Assembly (NCBI GenBank): GCA_016932315.1
Contig: JAFGDD010000027.1
Coordinates: forward strand, 1 to 37,728
Source: Candidatus Woesearchaeota archaeon
GTDB lineage: Archaea > Nanobdellota > Nanobdellia > Woesearchaeales > SM23-78
Direction of reading: 5' to 3'
DNA length: 37,728 nt
Positions within the stretch are counted from its first letter, which is position 1. Every line of letters begins with the position of its first letter. Made by a program: the position numbers and the translations under genes. Positions 14,559-21,711 of this stretch are shown here, in pieces. Below the pieces are notes generated by a model that ran no database searches, was not told the DNA's origin, and was given only the letters and a program-made list of their open reading frames with translations.

Positions 14559-17500
14559 TTAGTTCTGGTTTAAAACTTTTGCTGGTTTAATCATTTCTTT
14601 CTGGCTTTTTTTTCTTGCTTCCTGAGGAACGAATTTGTGGTATATGTTCTCAATGGCTTTTTCCAGCTTCTGCTCTCCTAGTTTCTGGGCATTCTTCCAG
14701 TCATGCTCTGTTATTGTTGGTCCGCAGGTGAACAAGTGGTATGCTTGGGCGAGCGTTGTTATTGGAATGCATGTAACCTTGCTTTCCAGGCCAAATGGGT
14801 CGAATATTGCATCCCTGCTAAGGTCTTTTAGGTTGACTGCTGGGAACATGAAGTATACTTGCTCTTTTTCTCCTTTCTTTTCCAGCAATTCCTTAATCCT
14901 GAATGGGATTAATCCCTTGTAATAAGTTCCTCCAATGGCTCCGACTTCTCCCATTAGTGGGTCGAGAGTGCCTGTCACGAACCTGTTCTTGTAAATAGGG
15001 TCGTCTGCTACTGCGGAAAGCATGCTGAGTGCTATGGCGACTGATGCTGATGGTCCTCCGCCGCCATACCAGTTTTCTCCGAAATGAGTTTTTATCTGCC
15101 AATCAGTTCCTGAAGAGAATTTTTTGCCTTTGATAAATGATTTATGAATTAGTGATGATACAAAGTCTTTTGCCAGCTCATAACCCTTAATCGTTGTTTC
15201 ATCAGTCATCTCGCTCTTTATATCTACAAGTTCAAAATGAGTTGTATCCTCTTCTTCATCAATTCCTGGCTTGAAATATGACCTTACTTTTACAATCTCT
15301 GCGGGCGCTGCATTGCCATTATCATCTGAGAAAACAGATAGCCCGTTGACATGGCCTTGTTGTTTTTCTGGCAGGTCAAAGTAGCCGCCAAACTTCTGCT
15401 CCCTATCAACGTAATAGAAAAAATCAGGCGGGAGATCGTCTTTTATTTGCTCTTTTAGCAGCTGAGCAGTTATTTTTTTCTCGTTTTTTGAAACTGCGTA
15501 TGCGCAGAGTTCCTCTATCTTGCTGGTGAGGTTCCTGTATTTGAGGCTTGCAAGTATTTCTGATTCCAAGCCTGCCTGAAGTATCATGTTGGCTGCTTCT
15601 TCTGTTATTCCTAATTCTTTCTCAGGATTGCCTTTGGCTTGCATGTCTTCATTATATTTTTTTATTGTGTCATAAATAACCTTGATGCTTCCTTTTCTTA
15701 CTTCTTTTGTGTTATCAGCCAGATGGGGGACATTAACAATTTTAATTCGGCTCCTCATCCCTTCCTCTTCCCTGATGGAGAATATGTTGTCTGTCAGCTC
15801 AAACGGATCTTCGTTGTCGCAGCCGATTATTATTTTTGGGGCTTCAAACCTGTAGCTGATTCCTCCGTTGAATATGGTTAGCACTCCTGTTTGCAGGTAT
15901 TCTAGGAACTGGCCTTTCAAGCCTTTTGATGCATTATATTTTGAGGTGATAAATTCTATAAAGCTCTTGAAGGCGTCAGGGAATACTAGCAACCCACTCT
16001 TAAAGAATGGCCCTAGCCTTTCGATTGTGCAATGCGGCGGCTCATTCTCTATTTCATCTCCATCAGAATCACTGAATAGACCAAATAGGCATTCATCTTC
16101 CAAATCACCAAGCTTGGTCCAGGTTATGCCGCGATTAGTAGGGAAGTCATAGCCTAGCTCACGCACTGTCATAATCCTTTCAATGTCACGCTTGCCTATT
16201 CCGTGCGGCACATTAAATTCAGACCAGTATTTTTTCTGTAGCTTCTTGATTTTTTCGTCATCTTCCTTTTTCTCTTTCTCTTTCTTCTCCTTGCTTTCTT
16301 CTGAAAACCCTGTTTTTCGCGCTATTTCCTTCTTCAAGTCTTTTTCTCTTCTTCTTTCCCTTATCTCATCTCTTATCCTGTCATTTTCTCTCTCATCAAA
16401 CTTTACCATCTGGAGAAGGTTGTCTTTTATTATTTCTTTTTCCTCTTTGAAATACTGCACCACTGAGCTCATCCATGATTTTAGTTTTTCTTCCTCTGCA
16501 TATTTAATATATGTATCCTTAAAGTCTTCAAGCTCTTCTATTATCTTGTCAATGGTTTTTTGTGAAATATGCCTTTCGGGCATTTGACTCTTTACTTTTG
16601 ACAGCAGGTTGCCTATCAGAAGCTTGTGGTTTCTTATCTTTCCTTCCTTGCATTTCTCATATGCTGGCTTAAGTATGGTGTTGATGTATGAGTTATATTC
16701 ATTCATGAACACATTTTCCCTTTCTTTTTTTTCTTCTGTTTCAGAATAAACTATATCAATCATGCTTGCCTGGTAAAGAAGGTCTTTGAACATGTCCTCT
16801 GCTTCTTGGATTGTATGGCTTATATGCCTAATCAGGGGTTGCTCTTTCTGCTCTGCTTTTTGCTGTTCTTTTTGCTGTTCTTTTTGCTCTGGCTTTGTTT
16901 TTTCTTCTTCCTCATTTGTTCTCTCATTTATTATATTTATTATATCTACCATCGCCTTTATCTGTTTTTTCTTGTCATAAATATCATCAGGGAGATGGAA
17001 TTTTAGAAAGCCGATAGGCTCAAGGCTTTTTGAGTCTTTTTTCTGCTCCAAACGCATGTTTTTTTCAATCTCTTCCAGCACATCCAAATATATTGTGTGA
17101 AGTCTGAGCTTTACAAATCTCCTGAACTCTTCCTCGCTCATGTTAAACCTTATATCATCCTTGTTATACCTTATATAATTCTTAAGGTACTCACTTATAT
17201 CATTGCAAAAGCTCAACGCTGTGTTGAAATCATTCTCAAGTGTTTTAGGAGAAGTATAAGCGATGCTGTCAACGTTAAGAGGGTCTGCGAGGTTGGCTAT
17301 GGACAAAAATTTTCTGTGCCCGAATTTATTACTCCAACCCTCTATTATTTTCTCAAGCATAGGCACTGCCTCGGGCTTCGCCTGCTTAAGCTCCTCTAGC
17401 TTGGTTTTGCCTGTTAGCAGATTGATTATATAGTCAACCATCATGGATTTGCCAATTCCGCTCTGGCCAATAGGAGCGACATAAGGGTAGCTTGTTGATA

Positions 17501-17759
17501 ATGTTCGTAATATTTGCATGAACGCCTTGTCCTGGTTGACGAATGGAAGCGACGGCTTTCTATCATCCTGCTCTTTTAAGAATTCTTTTATTTCATCAGT
17601 GTAGTCTGGAAAGGTCGGTATTCTTCGCCCATTAATTTCTTTTATTATGCCTGGTTTAAGAACCGTTCTGCTGCTCTCCCTGTCTTTTTCTTCTGCACCC
17701 ATGCCCTTTCTCTGTGATTGTTCTGCTTGAACTATAAAAGCTTTTCTATCCTTAACCAC
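14559..17759 (-). CDS. Very large LonB-like AAA+ protease (S16) with long coiled-coil insert
   Basis: This 1066-residue protein has a Walker A motif GQSGIGKS at 98-105, an insert of about 480 residues that is helical and extremely rich in E, K and Q (low complexity near 284-308 and 486-508), and the second half of the AAA module (about 548-720) with an arginine-finger-like GMRSRIK. Its C-terminal Lon domain has VNGLSVF, catalytic GPSAS (Ser904) and GGTYYKG (Lys948), spaced 44 residues as in Lon. Where Walker B is expected the sequence reads LLVFPDAF (about 590-597), so the DE pair is DA. No transmembrane anchor is seen, unlike typical archaeal LonB. It is divergent from the HTH-phosphoesterase gene. 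Confidence 0.8.
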   Translation of the reverse strand: MVKDRKAFIVQAEQSQRKGMGAEEKDRESSRTVLKPGIIKEINGRRIPTFPDYTDEIKEFLKEQDDRKPSLPFVNQDKAFMQILRTLSTSYPYVAPIGQSGIGKSMMVDYIINLLTGKTKLEELKQAKPEAVPMLEKIIEGWSNKFGHRKFLSIANLADPLNVDSIAYTSPKTLENDFNTALSFCNDISEYLKNYIRYNKDDIRFNMSEEEFRRFVKLRLHTIYLDVLEEIEKNMRLEQKKDSKSLEPIGFLKFHLPDDIYDKKKQIKAMVDIINIINERTNEEEEKTKPEQKEQQKEQQKAEQKEQPLIRHISHTIQEAEDMFKDLLYQASMIDIVYSETEEKKERENVFMNEYNSYINTILKPAYEKCKEGKIRNHKLLIGNLLSKVKSQMPERHISQKTIDKIIEELEDFKDTYIKYAEEEKLKSWMSSVVQYFKEEKEIIKDNLLQMVKFDERENDRIRDEIRERRREKDLKKEIARKTGFSEESKEKKEKEKKEDDEKIKKLQKKYWSEFNVPHGIGKRDIERIMTVRELGYDFPTNRGITWTKLGDLEDECLFGLFSDSDGDEIENEPPHCTIERLGPFFKSGLLVFPDAFKSFIEFITSKYNASKGLKGQFLEYLQTGVLTIFNGGISYRFEAPKIIIGCDNEDPFELTDNIFSIREEEGMRSRIKIVNVPHLADNTKEVRKGSIKVIYDTIKKYNEDMQAKGNPEKELGITEEAANMILQAGLESEILASLKYRNLTSKIEELCAYAVSKNEKKITAQLLKEQIKDDLPPDFFYYVDREQKFGGYFDLPEKQQGHVNGLSVFSDDNGNAAPAEIVKVRSYFKPGIDEEEDTTHFELVDIKSEMTDETTIKGYELAKDFVSSLIHKSFIKGKKFSSGTDWQIKTHFGENWYGGGGPSASVAIALSMLSAVADDPIYKNRFVTGTLDPLMGEVGAIGGTYYKGLIPFRIKELLEKKGEKEQVYFMFPAVNLKDLSRDAIFDPFGLESKVTCIPITTLAQAYHLFTCGPTITEHDWKNAQKLGEQKLEKAIENIYHKFVPQEARKKSQKEMIKPAKVLNQN

Positions 17760-17947
17760 TATAAAGAGAGAACTGTTATTTTTATTATTTTTAAATCAAG
17801 GCTATTTACTTTATATAAATCTTTTGATATTAGTCATAACCCGGTAATGAAAAAAATATTGTGATGCAAAATATATGATGGCTGAAATAAAAGCTTATAA
17901 ACAAGTAACCTAAAGATAATATTAATAATTTTAGAGAGGGTGCTAGG
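17760..17947. promoter_or_regulatory. Divergent promoter region between the Lon-like and HTH-phosphoesterase genes
   Basis: A minus-strand TATA-like element lies at 17811-17820, about 52 nt before the Lon-like start. A plus-strand CTTATAAA lies at 17894-17901, 46 nt before ATG 17948. Both predict short leaders; the plus leader ends in GAGAGGGTG. The shared region could coordinate the two genes, and the HTH protein is a candidate regulator, though nothing in the sequence proves it. Confidence 0.45.
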
Positions 17948-20398
17948 ATGGGTGACAAAGAAAAGATTTTCGACCTTCTAATCTCTTCAGATGGACCAAT
18001 GGATGTTGCTTCTATATGCAAAAAAACAGGCCTTAGCCAGCGCACTGTAAGGGCTGCCCTTAAGCAGATGGAAGAAGAAGGGGCTCCTTTGGAAAAGACT
18101 AAAAAAAAGAACAAGAAATTATTTAATGTTTCAGAAAACCTTGAGGACAGGATACTTGCGTCAGACTATGAGTACCTTAGGACGACTGCGCAGAAGCCGC
18201 TCAAAATCGTATCCGGAAACGGGGATTTCAGCCTTGCCTTTGCTAACACATTATACGCAGGAGCAAAAACAGACAAGACCTTATTCCAGAACTTCCTCAA
18301 ATATTGCAACAGCCGGGAGGTTGATGCGCTAATAATCACAGGCAACACATTCTATATTGATTCAATGAGATTCTCAAAATACGCTGTAGACAGGGCAAGG
18401 ATTACAGAACAGCCAGAAAGAAGCAAATCTGATTTAAGAAGCAAGTACGATGATGGTCTGTTCCTCGACTTAGAAGAAAGGTTAGAGCTGAGCAGGTCAT
18501 TACTCACAGACTTATTCAACGATAAGGAAGGCAACCCATTATATAATGGCCAGATTTATGTTACTTTTGGAGAAGCAGAGGAAAACCTTGTGAGGCAGCA
18601 CACAGTCCAGCTGGTGAAGTACAAGACTTTCCAGAAAAGAGCAGAGCTTAAGAACATGATATCTGAATTTAAAGCTGAGAAAAGAAAGATTCGGGCAGCT
18701 GAGAATAAGCGCAATACAAAAGCTGATGATGAATCTGATGATTTTGATTCTGATGATGACCTTGTTGATACTTTAGAGCAATTAAGAGATATAGAAGAGG
18801 TTAATGATGATATAATGGATGTTGAACAGGAATTAGCTAAGACAACCATGAGCAACCTTGACAAGAATGAGGTTAAGAAGATAGAGGACAGAGTGCTTGG
18901 CTTCCTTGTTAATTATCTAGAATCAGCAATACCCAACTCAACAGTCATACCTGCAGGTGAAGGCTACTTCAAGGCCAATGGCAAGAAAATAAAAGTCAAA
19001 TATTCAAGCAAGAAGCACTCCAATGCTGCATCAGACAACCTTATGAGCTCATTAATAGGCTCAGAGAGAAGACATCTAGCAAGCGGCAAAACAATAGAAG
19101 ACGTAATAGTACAGGGAGGGATGAGCACCACTTATACTAAAAACCTTTTGCCCTATATGAGCGCAGAAGGAGAAAAGGAATCTCTCCTTATACAACTGCC
19201 AACCTGCCTTGACAGGCTTGATTTAGAGCAGAAGCTAAAGCATGCAGTGCTTGCAAAGGACCCGTTGACTAATCTTGCCAGCAAATCCGATTTCATGACA
19301 GGAGCTGTGATTCTACAGAACATAGATGGCATTAACAAGACTCAGCTTTGCCAGGGAGGATTCCTGACAAATTCAGAAATAAAGTTTGATAATTACACTC
19401 CCAAAATGTTCTATGAGATAGATACTTCTGACGACCACGCAGGCTCAAGCTATATGGCGCTCATAATAACAAAAGATGGAGTCACGCCTGCTTATGTAGT
19501 ATCATACCAGTTCATGGAGAAAAACAAAATACCAGCTGTGAGACTCAATCACCTCGGCGATGTACTCCAAGAGAAAAACTACGATACAGAACTAGAAGAG
19601 CACCAAGACCACAAGACTCCCAAAGAGCTTGAAAAAGAGCTTGCAAAATTAAAAAATCCAAAAGACATAATCAAGCTCCAAAAGATCAACGCTTACAGGG
19701 CAGGAATAATAGTGCCTGAAAAGCAAATGGAGGAATACATGCAAGAAATGCCTTTGGAATTCATAAAGCAGGTAATAAAGAATGCAGATGAGATAGGGCT
19801 GGTCGGTCCGAGAGTCATGATAATACCAGGAAATCACACCATGCATACCTTTGAAGGATTAATGAACCCTGAAAGGCAGATAGCTAGGCAGTTACGCCTA
19901 ATGCTGGGAATAAAAGATGAGGATAATATCATAATCTCGCCTATGCTTGGAAAGATAGGCCATTATGAGAACGAGTTTGGAGTGAAGGATGGCTATATGT
20001 ATGCAGAGACAAATATTCACAAGCACGGAGGATCAAAATACAATGATCCTCTTCGTGTCGTAAGAAAAACTTATGGCCAGATGGGAAGGCCTTCAAGGCA
20101 TGCTGAAAAGAAGTTTGTTATTAACAGGTCAGGCCACACGCACTTCGGAGGAGAAACCTCGAGTACAGATGCCCATCACATTCAGTGCTTTTGCTTCCAG
20201 GACTCCAACCAGTACGGAGCAGAAAGGCAGTACCCAAGCCCAACAGTTGAAGGCTTCAAGATCATAGGCTTTCCAAGAGATGGGCCGCTCTACGGTCCGA
20301 TTGTCGGAATTGACGTGCCAATCAGCTACCTAAGGAAATGGGCTCAGAGCAAGCGCCAGATAAACACAGAAAAGTTATTCAACGATTCTATAGTATAA
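17948..20398 (+). CDS. HTH domain fused to a divergent metallophosphoesterase (816 aa)
   Basis: Residues 4-60 form a helix-turn-helix: EKIFDLLISSDGPMDVASIC, then KKTGLSQRTVRAALKQMEEEGAPLE. After residue 86 comes a calcineurin-like phosphoesterase split by a long insert. An early strand, VDALIITGNTFYID (125-138), sits where GDxxD is expected, with N for D. Late motifs are IIPGNHTMH (GNH at 628), TNIHKHGG (about 688-695) and RSGHTHFGG (GHTH at 729-732). The insert includes an acidic stretch near 254-300 and a coiled-coil-like segment. The two early metal motifs look altered while the two late ones are kept. Nuclease, phosphatase or 2',3'-cyclic phosphodiesterase activity cannot be distinguished. 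I know no described family with this architecture. Confidence 0.7.
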   Translation: MGDKEKIFDLLISSDGPMDVASICKKTGLSQRTVRAALKQMEEEGAPLEKTKKKNKKLFNVSENLEDRILASDYEYLRTTAQKPLKIVSGNGDFSLAFANTLYAGAKTDKTLFQNFLKYCNSREVDALIITGNTFYIDSMRFSKYAVDRARITEQPERSKSDLRSKYDDGLFLDLEERLELSRSLLTDLFNDKEGNPLYNGQIYVTFGEAEENLVRQHTVQLVKYKTFQKRAELKNMISEFKAEKRKIRAAENKRNTKADDESDDFDSDDDLVDTLEQLRDIEEVNDDIMDVEQELAKTTMSNLDKNEVKKIEDRVLGFLVNYLESAIPNSTVIPAGEGYFKANGKKIKVKYSSKKHSNAASDNLMSSLIGSERRHLASGKTIEDVIVQGGMSTTYTKNLLPYMSAEGEKESLLIQLPTCLDRLDLEQKLKHAVLAKDPLTNLASKSDFMTGAVILQNIDGINKTQLCQGGFLTNSEIKFDNYTPKMFYEIDTSDDHAGSSYMALIITKDGVTPAYVVSYQFMEKNKIPAVRLNHLGDVLQEKNYDTELEEHQDHKTPKELEKELAKLKNPKDIIKLQKINAYRAGIIVPEKQMEEYMQEMPLEFIKQVIKNADEIGLVGPRVMIIPGNHTMHTFEGLMNPERQIARQLRLMLGIKDEDNIIISPMLGKIGHYENEFGVKDGYMYAETNIHKHGGSKYNDPLRVVRKTYGQMGRPSRHAEKKFVINRSGHTHFGGETSSTDAHHIQCFCFQDSNQYGAERQYPSPTVEGFKIIGFPRDGPLYGPIVGIDVPISYLRKWAQSKRQINTEKLFNDSIV

Positions 20399-20444
20399 GA
20401 TATTTTTCTTTTTCAAGTTGGTATTAGATATTTTTAGATACAGG

Positions 20445-20563
20445 AAAAAAGCGGGCGTCAGCGCCACCTTGGCCATGAGCTTTGACTGAAACGAAAAGGT
20501 CATGGTCGGCGCTGGCACGGCAGGGGTTGCTCCCCGCGGGATGCCGTGTAGGACGCTTTTTTT
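20445..20563 (-). repeat. B element 4
   Basis: Minus-sense copy. The outer stem is AAAAAAGCG/CGCTTTTTT. CACGGCA (20516-20522) pairs with TGCCGTG (20542-20548) around sense core TCCC-GC-GGGGA-GCAA-CCCC. CAGCGCC (20459-20465) pairs with GGCGCTG (20508-20514). Both stems are identical to B element 7, so these two copies are closest relatives. It lies between two convergent genes and after an A module. Confidence 0.75.
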
Positions 20564-20605
20564 CGTTTTAGTTCTTTTTTTAGAGTTAGATAATGAAACG
20601 AAACT

Positions 20606-20640
20606 TTTTTTAGGCGCCTCGCTGGCGGGGCTTACTAATT
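20606..20640 (-). repeat. A module after the winged-helix gene
   Basis: In sense this reads TTAGTAAGCCC, then CGCC (20624-20627 region) and GGCG (20615-20618 region) with a 5-nt loop, then CCTAAAAAAA. It is followed after about 42 bp by B element 4 in the same orientation. Confidence 0.6.
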
Positions 20641-20644
20641 AAAA

Positions 20645-21100
20645 CTAGAAACTCTTATTAGCTTCTTTCAAGTATTCTTTGACTCTCGACATTATGCTGT
20701 TAAGATAATACTTCTCGATATTCTCCTCAAACAATGAGAGAAGGTTGCTTTTTTCCTTTATCCTGTAATTATTCCTCACTTTCTCTACAATGAACAAGTC
20801 CCTGAGCCTCAATAACTGGCGCCTCACATTAGATGGGGCAATGCCCAGCATTTTTAGCTTGTGCTTCTCCCTGTTCTTAATGGTTAATTTTTCTACTTGC
20901 GCAGAACTCAATTCTTCATCTGACTCCAGCACGACCATGAGAACATCGACGACAACGTCGCGTGAATCACCAGGCTGTAAAAGCCCCATGCTTAAGCAGA
21001 TTTTCCTGACAAGCTCTCTCTTAGAAAGATCTTTTGGCTTCTCATACTTCCTGAGGGTAAGCTCAGCAAGCGGAGTATCAATACTAATAGTTTTCTTCAC
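20645..21100 (-). CDS. Predicted winged-helix DNA-binding regulator (151 aa)
   Basis: I do not recognise the specific family. Residues 24-60 are helical (SKRELVRKICLSMGLLQPGD, then VVVDVLMVVLESDEEL). The central part reads SAQVEKLTIKN, and the segment GIAPSNVRRQLLRLRDLFIVEKVRNNYRIKE (about 85-115) looks like a recognition helix followed by a beta wing. It has no membrane segment and no effector-binding domain that I can name. The start is GTG at 21100 after ATAAGG. It is divergent from the M23 peptidase, with an inverted repeat between them, so control of that peptidase or of itself is plausible. An A module and a B element follow it. Confidence 0.65.
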   Translation of the reverse strand: MKKTISIDTPLAELTLRKYEKPKDLSKRELVRKICLSMGLLQPGDSRDVVVDVLMVVLESDEELSSAQVEKLTIKNREKHKLKMLGIAPSNVRRQLLRLRDLFIVEKVRNNYRIKEKSNLLSLFEENIEKYYLNSIMSRVKEYLKEANKSF

Positions 21101-21179
21101 CCTTATAATCCCCCCGAATTATAATAATAGCAAAAATAATGTTAAATGGTTAATGATTAAAAGATTTAAGCAGGTATTT

Positions 21180-21213
21180 AAAGGTTGCGGTTTGGATCAC
21201 AACCTTTTTAAAA
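21180..21213. promoter_or_regulatory. Inverted repeat and TATA in the divergent regulator/M23 region
   Basis: AAAGGTTG (21180-21187) and CAACCTTT (21200-21207) form an 8-bp inverted repeat with a 12-bp gap. The right arm runs into TTTTTAAAA (21205-21213), a TATA-like element about 31 nt before the M23 ATG. The left arm follows TATTTAAA. This is a good operator candidate for the adjacent winged-helix protein. Confidence 0.45.
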
Positions 21214-21243
21214 TAATATTGCTTTCCGATAATAACGAATAGC

Positions 21244-21711
21244 ATGAAATCTTCAAAAAACATTTACAGATTGCCTTTTGACGAGAAGCTTGACATTAGA
21301 CCAAGCCCTGCGCCGTTTCATTACAAGGATAATGGCCTGGAGAACGCAGTTGATTTTGCAATGCCAGAAGGAACTCCAATACTGGCTGCTTTTGATGGAA
21401 TAGTGGAAGAGGTTGTAGATAAATATTATACTGGAAAGTATGAGAAATCTTTTCTCAACAAATGCAACTTCATAATAATAAAGCATGCGAACGGAGAATG
21501 TTCTAATTATGTGCATCTGAAGAAAGGATGCATTGTGAAAGAAAGAGAGCGTGTGAATAAAGGTCAGTTAATAGGCTATTCTGGGCTATCAGGTTTTACA
21601 AGCTACCCGCACCTCCATTTTGAAGTTTCTGCTGATTACAGTGCTCTGCGCTCTATCCCTATAAGATTCAAGATTAAAGATAAAATAGTTATTCTCAGTT
21701 CGCCTAGATAA
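21244..21711 (+). CDS. M23-family (LytM-type) metallopeptidase
   Basis: This is a single M23 domain of 155 residues. The zinc-site pattern is H26 plus D37 in FHYKDNGLENAVDFAMPEGTP, then VHLKKG, and the HLH motif in YPHLHFEVS. These metallopeptidases typically cut short glycine or peptide cross-links in bacterial walls. No signal peptide or membrane anchor is visible, and archaea of this kind have no peptidoglycan, so a cytosolic role, export by another route or action on a partner bacterium are all open. It is preceded by a TATA-like element and tail-to-tail overlaps ileS by 8 bp. Bacterial origin is likely. Confidence 0.85.
   Translation: MKSSKNIYRLPFDEKLDIRPSPAPFHYKDNGLENAVDFAMPEGTPILAAFDGIVEEVVDKYYTGKYEKSFLNKCNFIIIKHANGECSNYVHLKKGCIVKERERVNKGQLIGYSGLSGFTSYPHLHFEVSADYSALRSIPIRFKIKDKIVILSSPR

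Noticed and set aside
16183-16587. 134-residue plus-strand frame opposite the Lon-like gene
   Set aside because: Its serine/phenylalanine-rich composition is the reverse complement of the E/K-rich coiled coil on the other strand.
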